64,000 bases of DNA from Primulina eburnea (Eukaryota > Streptophyta > Magnoliopsida > Lamiales > Gesneriaceae): assembly GCF_022965805.1 (NCBI RefSeq), contig NC_133101.1, positions 44,863,642-44,927,641 of the forward strand, given 5' to 3'. Below, one piece after another: positions 1-10,268 of the stretch; positions within the stretch are counted from its first letter, which is position 1; every line of letters begins with the position of its first letter. A model generated the notes under the pieces. It had not been told where the DNA came from. It worked only from the letters and a program-made list of their open reading frames with translations, and searched no databases. The position numbers and the translations under genes are program-made.

Positions 1-234
1 AACTTGTTTCAAGTTTCAGTCCTCCTCTGATCATCTTACAGCTGATCAAGAATCGGTTCTGATTCAACCTCAATAATGCATATTACTATATCAAATCAGA
101 TAAATCAAGTAACATGTATCAACAAGCAATAAATCATGCTAGCAATCACATGCAAGGAAGGAAAATTCATTCTACCACGCTCACTAGCCTCTATCTCAGT
201 CTCAATCTAATGGATCTATCGCTCTGATACCACC
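1..234 (-). mobile_element. 5' leader of minus-strand gypsy element A, cut by window edge
   Basis: Reading the minus strand, this is the DNA just downstream of the LTR at 235-2452. It starts with the primer-binding site at 221-232 and continues as untranslated leader to the window edge. I see no coding frame in it. The gag and pol of this element would lie to the left of position 1. Calling it leader is an inference from its position next to the primer site. Confidence 0.7.
221..232 (-). promoter_or_regulatory. Primer-binding site of element A (iMet tRNA type)
   Basis: The minus strand reads TGGTATCAGAGC, the 12-base complement of the 3' end of plant initiator-methionine tRNA that primes reverse transcription in many plant LTR elements. 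Two bases separate it from the LTR end at 235. Its side fixes the element as minus-strand and makes 235-2452 the 5' LTR. Confidence 0.85.
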
Positions 235-2452
235 TGTTGTTGGGACGCAGAAGCTAATCAATGTCTTAATCATTATTAAGGTCAAATAACAATTAAGAAA
301 AGTGGGACTAAAAATTTTCTATTTAAATTATAAATGCGGAAACGTAATGTAATCTATTTAATATACATGTCAGTATAAAGGTACAACGTATGTACTACAG
401 ATATCTATCTTAACTAGGTTCAGCATCTACACATCAAGTGCTGGATCCTACTCTGCTTCTCGGCCCGGATCTCCACGCTAACTATACTCTCTCATCCTCT
501 TCCTGATCCTGATCCTGTCCCACTTGTTGTCAAGTACACATACAAACAAGACAACAGCCGGATAACTCCGGTGAGAATTACATTCTCAGTATAAATCATG
601 TATGCATGCATTTCATATAAACAGTTATAAAAGCATGAAATAAACATTCATAACATGTATCAAAATCAGAAACATGAATCAATATAACTCTGAATATAAC
701 ATGTATCAAATCCGACACATGAATCAACACAAACTCTGAATCATACTTAGTGACTCAGACTCGACTCGTCCTAATCTAGGGATCTCGATCAGAATAAGAA
801 CATACCCCAACCTACACTGCCGATCGGGGTGGTGGCATGTTCTTATTCACGGACTTTGTCTCTTTCCATATCGAACACCAGTAATAGAAGAAACTCCAAT
901 TCTATCCACTCCGATATAGCCAAACGTCCGGCGTCTTGGCAAATCAGCCACAGACTATGCATATCAGCCCTGGCGAATCAGCCAACATCTAGGCGAATCA
1001 GCCCCGGCATATCATGCCAAACCTCTGTGACAATGTTCAATGGGCAATGAAGATTCCGTCACTATCTGGCACCTCTGTCATGAGATCAATCGTCTACGAC
1101 TAGGCGCCTCAACCTATGACTCAATACACAAATCATTGGAACGAACATATCAATTCATTAATTGCAATTATCAATGCAATAAAATAAAGTATGTGATTTA
1201 GGGAAACTCGAGTCAAACCTCACTCGAGTTGTGCAATTCCAACTCGACATTAATTTATACCTTTCATTCTATTGCTCTGACTCTGTCAAAGTCTCCAACC
1301 CCCTGCCTGTCAATATCAATCTGGCAATAACATATTGAATATATCGTATCAATATATAACTCAGTTCAGAACTTGTTCTTATCAATACTCAAATCAAACA
1401 TAATCTGATCAATATCACGACAGAACGATACAATCATAATCAATACTGAATCTGATTAACACCAATCTACTGATGCTTCGACGGTATAATAATACAATCT
1501 TGATAACCCCGTCAATCTCAACATCACAGATATACTATCACGAGACATAATCAGTATCAATACAACTCATAACCCCATCGATAACACATCATGATCTCAA
1601 ATCGGTACAATCTCAGTCATATCACTTCAGAAAATCATAACAATTGTATATACAGTCTGTTCTTCGATCTGACTTCAATTATATACTGACCAGTATATGT
1701 AGAATACAATATATCAATCAAATCATAATTCCCCCTATATCATAATCTCACATCATAACAAAACTCAATGAAACTTACGTCCAGTTGTAGCTTTCATCGC
1801 TGGGAACTCGGTACTGTACTCAAATTCAAATTTGAACGGACGGATTGTGCGTGAAATGAAATTTACTATCAAGAAACTTGAACCTTCCTCGGAATCTTTT
1901 CTCGTTCCTTTCCTGAAGAATTGCAGGCTTGTGTATATATATATCAATATATATACGTACACGTTGCATGGTTAAGGGGAAAGTGGCGATTTTTCTCTTT
2001 ACATGCCTCGCGCATATGCGCGACCCGTAGCGGTGCATATGCGCGAGACACACTGTCTCAGCGCCCATGCTTCCTCAACAGCTCGCGCATATGCGCGCAC
2101 TAACACCGCGCATATGCGCGAGACCTAATGTCTCCACATACCCATACTCGCGCATATGCGCGCCTCCACGCCGCACATGTGCGCCCAACTCTCTGGACTC
2201 CGCCATTAGCTTCTGCATAACTCGTGCATATGCGGGCGCACGTCTCGCGCATATGCGCGAGGTCTTCTGCCACCCACGCGCATATGCGTGGCTCCTTGTC
2301 GCGCATGTGCACGAGGTGTTCTGTCCTCACACATAGTCCGTGTTTTCTCCCGTCTTTTTGGTCTAATCTGTTCCGTCTATATTTACCTTAATGAATCAAT
2401 AATCATTTCAGATTAATATCATATTACGATAAATAAAATCTCGGGCCTTACA
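235..2452 (-). mobile_element. 5' LTR of gypsy element A (2.2 kb)
   Basis: On the minus strand it begins TGTAAGGCCCGAG at 2452 and ends CCCAACAACA at 235, followed by the primer site, so both ends have the canonical TG...CA. It interrupts the integrase reading frame of element B at 2453, which shows it inserted there; the adjacent five bases ATTGT (2453-2457) would be one copy of the target duplication. The sequence is homologous to the LTRs of Gy2 at 24595 and 32526 (shared GGGACAGGATCA and GGAGATCCGGG blocks) and shares their palindrome array. Short ORFs inside it are not genes. Confidence 0.85.
2007..2315. repeat. Array of about 10 CpG-rich palindromes in LTR A
   Basis: The consensus CTCGCGCATATGCGCGAG is a perfect 18-bp palindrome. 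About ten full or decayed copies occur in roughly 310 bp, separated by irregular spacers. Decay is mainly C-to-T and G-to-A (for example GCACATGTGC, TGCATATGCG), as expected where methylated CpG mutates. The same motif forms arrays in the Gy2 LTRs at 24723 and 32653. Confidence 0.9.
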
Positions 2453-2895
2453 ATTGTCTTCTTGATTGGTAAGAAATGACCTGATTTAGTGAGCCGATCA
2501 ACAATCACCCAGATGACATGGAATCCTCCAGTAGTCCTTGGAAGCCCTTTCACAAAATCCATAGTAATATTCTCCCACTTCCACTCGAGAATAGGGAGTG
2601 GTCTCAGTTTCCCTGTAGGTCTCTGATGTTCTGCCTTAACCTGCTGCCAAGTCAAACACACAGAGACGAATCGCAGAATATCCCGATTCATTCTCGGCCA
2701 CCAATAAAAAATCTGTAGATCCATATATATCTTTGTACTCCCTGTATTGATGGAGTACCGGGTGCTTTGGGCCTCGCTCAAGATATCTGCTCGAAGGGAA
2801 TCACTGTCAGGAACCCATAAACGATCCCTATATCTGACTATGCCGTCCACAACTGTATACAATCTTTGGCTCTTAGCCTGTCCCTCTGTCTCCAC
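2453..2895 (-). pseudogene. Integrase fragment of chromovirus B, cut by LTR A
   Basis: The minus-strand frame encodes the zinc-binding N-terminus and the beginning of the catalytic core of a Ty3/gypsy integrase. The core starts with WENITMDFVKGLPR, containing the first catalytic Asp, and continues to VDRLTKSGHFLPIKKT, after which LTR A interrupts it. The remaining D and E of the DDE triad are missing from the window. The HHCC finger is also damaged: positions usually His are Gln and Asn (SINTG where SIHPG is usual), and CLTCQQ reads CLTWQQ. It cannot be functional. Confidence 0.85.
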
Positions 2896-3499
2896 TTCTA
2901 AAACTGCTCGTCAGATGTCTGCCTATCTGGATTATTTCTCTCAGAGTCGGCTGTACTGTCAGAGTAGCAAGATTCGGGGCCTCGCCCCTGGCATAAACTG
3001 CATGCTCAAATCTCCGAGTCTCAGCCATTAGCAGTCTCTGCACTGAAAAATGGGAAATCACTGCGTACTTCCTGCTCAAAGCGTTTGCGAGCACATTAGC
3101 CTTACCCGGATGATAGGTAATGTCACAATCATAGTCCTTCACCAGCTCCAGCCACCTCCTCTGTTGCATATTCAGCTCTTTTTGTGTGAAGAAGTACTTC
3201 AGGCTCTTATGATCTGTGAAAATCCTGCACTTCTCCCCATATAGATAGTGTCTCCAGATCTTTAAGGAAAACACCACTACTGCTAGCTCGAGGTCATGAG
3301 TCGGATAGTTATCCTCATGAACCTTCAGCTGTCTGGACGCATAGGCTACCACTCTATCCTGCTGCATCAGAACTGCGGCCAAACCAAGTTTAGACGCATC
3401 TGCATATACTAAAAACTCTCCCTGTCCTGATGACATAGCTAGTACTGGTGCAGTGGTCAACACTAGCTTCAGTCTATCAAAGCTCTCCGATCCTGGCAC
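2873..3499 (-). pseudogene. RNase H domain of chromovirus B pol
   Basis: The frame shows the gypsy RNase H pattern: [17 protein letters not shown], then [13 protein letters not shown], then [30 protein letters not shown] and the terminal [22 protein letters not shown]. This domain degrades the RNA strand during reverse transcription. It overlaps the reverse transcriptase frame by about 30 bases in a different phase, so at least one frameshift separates them. It continues toward the integrase at lower coordinates. Confidence 0.88.
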
Positions 3500-4390
3500 T
3501 CTGGTACCCAGATAAACTTTGCATTATTCTTTGTCAAGGCGGTCATGGGCACCGAAATATAAAAGAAGCCTTCGATTAACTTCCTGTAGTACCCTGCCAA
3601 TCCCAAGAAGCTACGGATCTCTGTCACACTCTTAGGAACTGGCCAATCTCTGACTGCCTCTACCTTGCTAGGGTCGACCTCTATGCCATCCTTAAATACA
3701 ATGTGGCCCAAGAATGTCACCATGTCGAGCCAGAACTCACACTCGCTGAACTTGACATATAGTCGTCTATCCTGTTGAGTCTGCAATACTGTCCTCAGAT
3801 GCTGACTTTGCTCCTCCCTGCGCTTCGAATAGATCAGGATATCATCAATAAAAACTATGACGAACTGATCCAAGTATGACTGAAACACGCGATTCATGAG
3901 ATTCATAAAGATCGCTAGCGTGCTCGTCATACCGAATGGCATCACCAAGAACTCATAGTGCTCGTAACGCATCCGGAAGGCTGTCTTATGCACATATTAC
4001 TCCCTCACTCTCAGCTGGTGGTATCCAGATCGAAGGTCTTTTTTGGAGAACACAGATGCTCCTTGAACAGATACTTATTCCTGACTGTAACCATGTTCAG
4101 CTCTCTGTAATCGATACACAATTGCATGCTACCATCCTTTTTCTTTACAAAAAGTACTGGTTTACCCCATGGGGAAAAAGTTAAGGCGGATGAAACCATT
4201 ATCTAACAGATCCTGAATATGATCTTTTAGCTCCATCAGCTCCGTAGGTGCTAATCGGTAGGGTGCCTATGATATCGGCACTGTCCCTGACATAAGCTCA
4301 ATCAAAAAGTCCACCTCTCTGTCTGGTGGTATGCCTGCAACATCGTCAGGGAAAACTCCGTAGAACTCCCTGACTAAATCAATGTCCACC
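3469..4390 (-). pseudogene. Reverse transcriptase of chromovirus B (frameshifted)
   Basis: Minus-strand frames between 4390 and 3469 give the pre-RT segment ([20 protein letters not shown]), then [24 protein letters not shown], then the core with [20 protein letters not shown] and the catalytic [10 protein letters not shown], and finally [29 protein letters not shown] frameshift near 4010 breaks it between fingers and palm. The protease of the same element is at 12063-12410, separated by element C. About 50 codons expected between protease and RT are missing at the junction. Confidence 0.88.
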
Positions 4391-5225
4391 TCACTACAGA
4401 CGTCGTAATGAAACAGTTCATGCGTACCTCAACTGGACTTTAAGTACCACAAAATATCTTAAATATTTCTCGAAAACTACAATCCTGTGGCAATAATACA
4501 TTTCATATCAAGTTCTATTTATTTTTCCAATATTCACTAATTTAGCCTAAAATTCCAAAGTTCATAATTTAGGCTTTATAATTTCTAAAATTAATATACG
4601 TCAATTCTATAGCATCTAAACATCTAGCTAGTGGACACAAAAATACGAAAACCCATGTTTAAAATTCTGAATTTTCGAATTTAATCCAAATAAATTCCGA
4701 AAATCTGATAGATACCTCTAATCGGCTCAATTCTTGTACCTACAATCAATAATATAACAAATATTAATTATTGGACCTCAATTGAATTAAAATGACCAAA
4801 ATTTGAAACCCTAATATCATAATTATACCTCTGAAATTTCAAAAATTGCTCAAAGCTTTGAATTTAAGCTTCAAACAACATAACCCAAGCTTTCTTCCAA
4901 CTTTTCCGACGAAAACAGGCGGTGGTCTCCGACGGATTTCCGGGAAGCGCGAGTTTTCTGCGAAATTTTGGTATCAATGGATAGCTCTCGTCGAGAGGAT
5001 TCCGAAACTATACTTACTTTCGAAAATCGTTCAACGAATTTGGAGTTACGGGCGGTCAAAGACGGATGAAAATCGTTTGACTTGGTTACGGGAGAGAGAC
5101 GAGAATCGGTGATGATGATGATTCACGTTTCTTTCTTTTATTTTATTTTTTTTAAATTTATTTATTTAATCAACATGGGCCGGGCTTGGGGAAAGTGTTT
5201 GGGCCAACTATACTGGGCTCTCACA
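4391..5225 (-). mobile_element. Truncated 3' LTR of chromovirus C
   Basis: On the minus strand it starts TGTGAGAGCCC at 5225 and matches the 5' LTR from 12062 down to 11230. It then stops abruptly at 4391, where B coding sequence begins. The missing part corresponds to 10269-11229. The ORF at 4846-5112 inside it is a shadow, repeated at 11631-11951. Confidence 0.9.
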
Positions 5226-5235
5226 TTCTCCCCTA
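5226..5235 (-). promoter_or_regulatory. Polypurine tract of chromovirus C
   Basis: The minus strand reads TAGGGGAGAA directly before the 3' LTR start TGTGAGAG. This is the expected place and composition for the primer of plus-strand DNA synthesis. Confidence 0.7.
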
Positions 5236-5302
5236 CTAATAAAAGATTTCGTCCTCGAAATCTAACATACACAAAATTTATACAAAAGTGATTTATAAAC
5301 AT

Positions 5303-6058
5303 TTACCACTGATAGTACATAGGGAAATCAGAATACATGAAATAATTTATTACATTTTCAAACAAATGAGGCCAATCCTGACGCATCTTAGCCTCTAATT
5401 CCCATGTAGCTTCTTCTCTCCCATGTCTACTCCATTGCACCCTAACCAGTGGAATCGTCTTATTTCTAAGTTGCTTCTCTTTACGATCAAGGATTTGCAC
5501 TGGATGTTCAACATAGCTAAGGGAACTATCCAACTCCACCTCATCAGTCCTAAAGACATGAGAAGGATCCGGCTCGTACTTTCGTAACATAGACACAGGA
5601 AACACATCATGTATTGCAGACAAACTCTGCGGCAAGTCCAAACGGTAAGCCAAAGTGCCAATCCTCTCAACAATCGCATATGGACCAATATAACGCGGAG
5701 CTAGTTTCCCTTTGCACCCAAATCTCATAGTACCACGAAACGGTGATACTTTCAAGAAAACCTGATCGCCAACCTGAAATTCTAAAGGTCTACGCCTTTT
5801 ATTAGCATAACTGGATTGACGATCCTGAGCTGCTTTCATTCTTTTCCTAATCATTTCAACCTTTTCTTTCATTTCTTGTATAAATTCTGGTAATGATATC
5901 TGTCTTTCTCCTACATTTTCCCAGCATATAGGAGATCTACACTTTCTACCGTACAAGGCTTCAAATGGTGCCATTCCGATGGTTGCTTGGAAGCTGTTAT
6001 TGTAAGAGAACTCAACAAGTGACAATGATTCCTGCCAACCACCCCTGAAATCCAGCAC
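5303..6058 (-). pseudogene. Chromovirus C integrase C-terminus and chromodomain-like tail
   Basis: The 251-codon open stretch covers the end of the integrase core (LVEFSYNNSFQATIGMAPFEALYGRKC), the GPY/F region (KGKLAPRYIGPYAIVERIG, then AYRLDLPQSLSAIHDVFPVSMLRKY) and a tail with VRVQWSRHGREEATWELEAKMR, which matches the end of the chromodomain of plant chromoviruses. In that clade the domain tethers integration to chromatin marks. A stop codon separates it from the upstream integrase frame at about 6060, so the full polyprotein is not made. Confidence 0.88.
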
Positions 6059-6064
6059 GACTGC

Positions 6065-6625
6065 TCACAACATGTCCTCAAGTGTCTGAATGGTCCTCTC
6101 TGACTGACCATCTGTCTGTGGGTGATATGCAGTACTCATCGCCAACTTTGAACTCAAAGCTGATTGCAAACTACCCCAAAACTTCGAAGCAAACCTGGGA
6201 TCACAATCTGATACTATGGTTACAGGCACACCATGCAATCTCACTACATGATCGATGTACATTTTTGCCATTTTCTTATGAGTACAAGTATGATTATAAG
6301 CTGATTTAGACAATCTATCCACAATCACCCAAATCGCATCACAACCACGATTAGAACGAGGTAGGTGTGTCACAAAATCCATAGCAATGTGCTCCCAATT
6401 CCATTGTGGCACTTCAAGACTATGTAACATACCACCAGGTCGCATTCTCTCAGCTTTAACATGTTGGCACGTCAAACATCTAGACACAAAGTTAGAAATC
6501 TCTTTCTTCATACCTTCCCACCAGTAATGAGATTTCAAGATATGATACATCTTTCTGATTCCAGGATTAACACTGTGTCGACTACAATGAGCTTCACGAA
6601 GTATAGATTCTTTCAAATCTATCAA
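6065..6625 (-). pseudogene. Chromovirus C integrase, zinc finger and catalytic core
   Basis: The frame encodes the HHCC region (REAHCSRHSVNPGIRKMY, then CLTCQHVKAERMRPGG) and a core with all three acidic positions: HIAMDFVTHLP, VSDCDPRFASKFWG and TDGQSERTIQTL. The second finger His is Asn (SVNPG in place of SIHPG), which should weaken zinc binding. A frameshift at about 6622 separates it from the RT/RNase H frame. Integrase inserts the DNA copy into the chromosome. Confidence 0.88.
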
Positions 6626-8322
6626 ATTCGGAACACAAGTTTACCATTATAACGAAGACATCCATCTGAAGCAACACTGAACTTGTCTGATTGACCTGTC
6701 TGAGTCAATTCTTTCAATCTATGAACATGTGGATCAGTTCTCTGTGCTGTTTTGATTTTAGAAACAATCTGTGGTTCAACTTGTATAGATGAAACTATAA
6801 AGTAGTCGCCCTTAGACTGATAAGTCCATCCTGAAGTTCCCAAATGCTCATGAACCTTCGAAATAGTCAAAGATGCCAACATTTTAGGCTGAACCTTTCT
6901 GCTCAAAGCATCTGAAACGTGATTCATTCGCCCTGGTTGGTACTGAATCTCACAATCAAAGTCCTTAAGTAATTCCAACCATCGACGCTGTCTCATTTTC
7001 AAGTCGGACTGTGTGAAAAGATACTTCAGACTCTTGTGATCAGAATAAATCACAAATTGTTCTCCGTACAGATAATGACGCCATATCTTCAATGCAAACA
7101 CAATGACAGCTAACTCCAAATCATTAACTGGATATCGAGTCTCATGTGACTTCAATTGACGAGATGCATACGCAATCACTCGCCCATTTTGCATCAAAAC
7201 ACAGCCCAGTCCATTTAGAGAAGCATCTGTACAGACAAAAAATCCACCTGAGCCTGAAGGCAAATCTAACACTGGAGATGTGGTCAACTTTTCTTTCAAA
7301 GTCCGAAAACTAGACTCACATTCTGCAGTCCATACAAAACGTCGATCTTTCTGTGTCAACTGGGTCATAGGCCTAGCTATTCTAGAAAATCCTTCAATGA
7401 AACGCCTACAGTACCCAGCTAATCCCAAAAAGCTTCGAATCTCAGACACATTGGTTGGTTTAGGCCAATTGATAACAACTTCAACTTTACTAGGATCAAC
7501 AGATACTCCTCGTGCAGATATAACATGACCTAAAAATAAAACTCTGTCCAACCAGAACTCACACTTAGAAAATTTGGCATACAATTGCGCTTCTCTGAGT
7601 GTTTGGAGAACTAATTTCAAATGTTCCTTGTGCTCTTTCTGTGACTTGGAATAAATCAAAATATCATCAATAAAGACAATAAAGAATCTATCGATGAATT
7701 CTCGGAATACACGGTTCATTAAATCCATAAATACTGCGGGTGCATTAGTCAAACCGAAAAGCACAACTAAGAATTCATAATGCTCATATCGTGTCCGAAA
7801 TGCTGTCTTAGGAACATCTTCCTCTCGGACTCTAAGCTGATGATATCCGGAACGAAGATCAATCTTGGAATACACAGAAGTACCCTGCAACTGATGAAAC
7901 AAGTCGTCAATACACGTCAAAGGATACTTATTCTTCACAGTAGCCCGGTTTAACTGCCGATAATCGACGCACATTCTCATCGTTCCGTCTTTCTTCTTTA
8001 CAAACAATACTGGAGCTCCCCATGGTGACATACTGGGTCTGATATAGCCTTTCTCCAGTAAATCCTGTAGCTGTTCCTTGAGTTCTTTCAACTCTGTCGG
8101 AGCTAAACGATATGGTGCTCTAGATATAGGATTTGTCCCTGGCATTAATTCAATGCCAAGATCTATTTCCCTTTGAGGTGGAAAACCTGGAATCTCATCA
8201 GGAAATACATCTGGAAAATCCTTGACAACGGGAATATCTGAAACTTTCAATCGTTCTTCCCGTGTTGCATCAAGAGCATAGATAAAAAATCCTTCATTGC
8301 CAATTGACAACAACCTGAACAT
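6622..8322 (-). pseudogene. Chromovirus C reverse transcriptase and RNase H
   Basis: A 566-codon open stretch, the best preserved piece of C. It runs from [21 protein letters not shown] through [20 protein letters not shown], the catalytic [15 protein letters not shown] and [15 protein letters not shown] to the RNase H motifs ([60 protein letters not shown]). All RT and RNase H signature residues I can recognise are present. The frame is closed off by stops and shifts at both ends, so it is no longer joined to protease or integrase. Confidence 0.92.
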
Positions 8323-8367
8323 TTCTATTGCAGATACTAATGGAATTCGAGACTGTGAATCATAACC

Positions 8368-9042
8368 TTAAAAATTCCATTTGCTGCCATAATATGGTCT
8401 AAATCTGACAACTCCATGGAAACAATCCACAGTAGCTCGATAATTCGTCAACACATCCATACCCAGAATACAGTCAAAATCAGTCATAGCTAACTTGATT
8501 AGATTAGTTATCATAATAATATCCTCAAATCTAATCACACAGTTCAAAACTATCTCATGGGACATCAAGTATACACTGGCAGGAGTAGCAACTGACACAG
8601 TATCCAACAAAGGAATAGTAGCAATCTCATGCTCATCAACAAATGCGGCAGATAAAAATGAATGAAATGCTCCTGTGTCTATCAATATGCGTGCAGGATA
8701 TTTAAAATCATAACAAATACCTGCAATCACTCCTCCTGGTGCATCCTGAGCCTGGTCTTGAGTCAATGCATGGACTCTAGCTTGCTGTGGCACAGTAAAT
8801 TTTTGCTGAGGAGGACCTCTAGGCGGTGGATAACCAGATTGCTGAAATGACTGTGCAGGAGCATATGGCTGGAAAGCTGGTCCTCGGAGAACTTGTCCAG
8901 ACTGTTGTGGCTGAAATTGTTGTCTTTGTGCATTAGGAAATACTCTGGCGTAATGTCCAACTTGACCACAAACGTAACAAGATCCCTGTACTCCTACACA
9001 TTGGGAACTAAAATGTCGACCACCACATCGGTCACAATGCAC
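8368..9042 (-). pseudogene. Chromovirus C gag zinc knuckle and protease
   Basis: Near its start the frame has CDRCGGRHFSSQC followed by CYVCGQVGHYARVF. The last Cys of the second, CCHC-type knuckle is Phe, so RNA binding may be impaired. A Gln/Pro-rich stretch follows, then the aspartic protease: ARILIDTGAFHSFLS carries the catalytic DTG, and FDCILGMDVL its downstream partner region. A stop just after WNF separates it from RT. The protease would cleave the Gag-Pol polyprotein. Confidence 0.87.
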
Positions 9043-10022
9043 AGTGCTAGACGACCCAACAGAACCTCTTCCTCGTGCACTTCCTGAACTGGAGGAGCTG
9101 GATTGAGACTTCTTCTTGAATTGCTTTCCTTTTGCCTTGTACCTCTACTGTTTGGGTTGTTGGTATGACTGTACAGGCTGATATGGAGGTAAATCCACTG
9201 GCATTGACATACTACTCCCAGATCCCTGAGAAACAAATGATGGACCTGGCTGTGGGTCTCCTCTGAGCAAACTTGCTTCAATTTTCTTCGCCTTTTCCAC
9301 TGCTTGAATATACGTATTAGGAGATCCAGTCATTACCAACGTATGAACAGTCCGCTGCAACCCGTGTAGAAAACGTGATAGTTTAGCCTGATCATTCCTA
9401 GAACATGTGGAACATAGGGCAAAAGAGCAGAAAACTGTGAAGTATATTCCACCACTGATTTGTTGTCCTGTACCAACTGATTGAACTCTTCTTCTTTAGC
9501 AGCATAATATGATGGTGGTGCATATTCCTGGGTAAAGTGAGCACGAAAAGCATCCCACGTAATAATATTACCAGAGTTCTTCATTGCTTCCTCGGTGGCT
9601 TCCCACCAGAGTTGTGCTCGGTCTTTAAGTTGGTAGATGGCAAGCTTCAATTTAATATCTTGGGAATACTCCAACAAATTAAATAGATGATTTATACTTT
9701 TCAGCCAGCTTGCTGCTTTTTCTCCGCTCTCGTTGCCAAAGAATTTTGGAGGACGTAATTCTTGAAACTGAGAAATTATTAACTGTATTCCTCCAACTTT
9801 CTGTGTCAGCTGTTCCACTTCTTGCTCAATCGCTACCTGTCTAGCTCCAGGTCTTTCAGGTCGAGGAAGTTCTTGGTTCACTTCTTCTTCAACATTTTGA
9901 GCGACTTGTCCTCGAGGTCGACCACGTCTACCTCTAATGATATCTGCAAGTCCTCGAACATTTTGCGCCTCAGATTCTTGCGCTATTTCTTTTCCATTTC
10001 TACCTCTTCCTCCAGGTGCCAT
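8994..10022 (-). pseudogene. Chromovirus C gag, capsid part (frameshifted)
   Basis: I place the start at the ATG at 10022 (MAPGGRGRNGKE), after the leader; an upstream in-frame Met at 10049 is less likely. It has a charged N-terminus, a predicted coiled stretch (EQEVEQLTQKVGGIQLI) and the retrotransposon capsid pattern PPKFFGNESGEKAASWLKS, YQLKDRAQLWWEA and FTQEYAPPSY. A frameshift near 9400 and a stop near 9145 break it. The rest of gag continues in other frames to the zinc knuckle. Confidence 0.85.
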
Positions 10023-10254
10023 TCTACAAGACACGAGGATTAAATCCACAGGCAGATAACAGGTATAAGAAAGTTATAGGCAATTTCGAAACTACATACC
10101 ATGCCTAATCAGCTAGTTGTTCTAACGCAGGTAAATTCAAGCAAATCACACCAAATAATTCAAATAAGAGCAAATAGTCAAACACATGCACAATCATGTT
10201 ATTTGTGTCTAGACTCAAGTGCTCTAAACTCTAATTCGAGCATATCCCAGTTAC

Positions 10255-10266
10255 GCTCTGATACCA
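10255..10266 (-). promoter_or_regulatory. Primer-binding site of chromovirus C
   Basis: The minus strand reads TGGTATCAGAGC, two bases downstream of the 5' LTR end at 10269. This is the initiator-methionine tRNA type. Confidence 0.88.
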
Positions 10267-10268
10267 AC

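Noticed and set aside
2007..2315. CRISPR-like array (regularly repeated palindromes)
   Set aside because: Units are palindromic but spacers are irregular and repeated, the host is a plant, and the array lies inside an LTR with relatives elsewhere in the window.
4846..5112. 88-codon ORF repeated at 11631-11951
   Set aside because: It is inside both LTRs of element C; repetition reflects the LTR pair. It might encode nothing.
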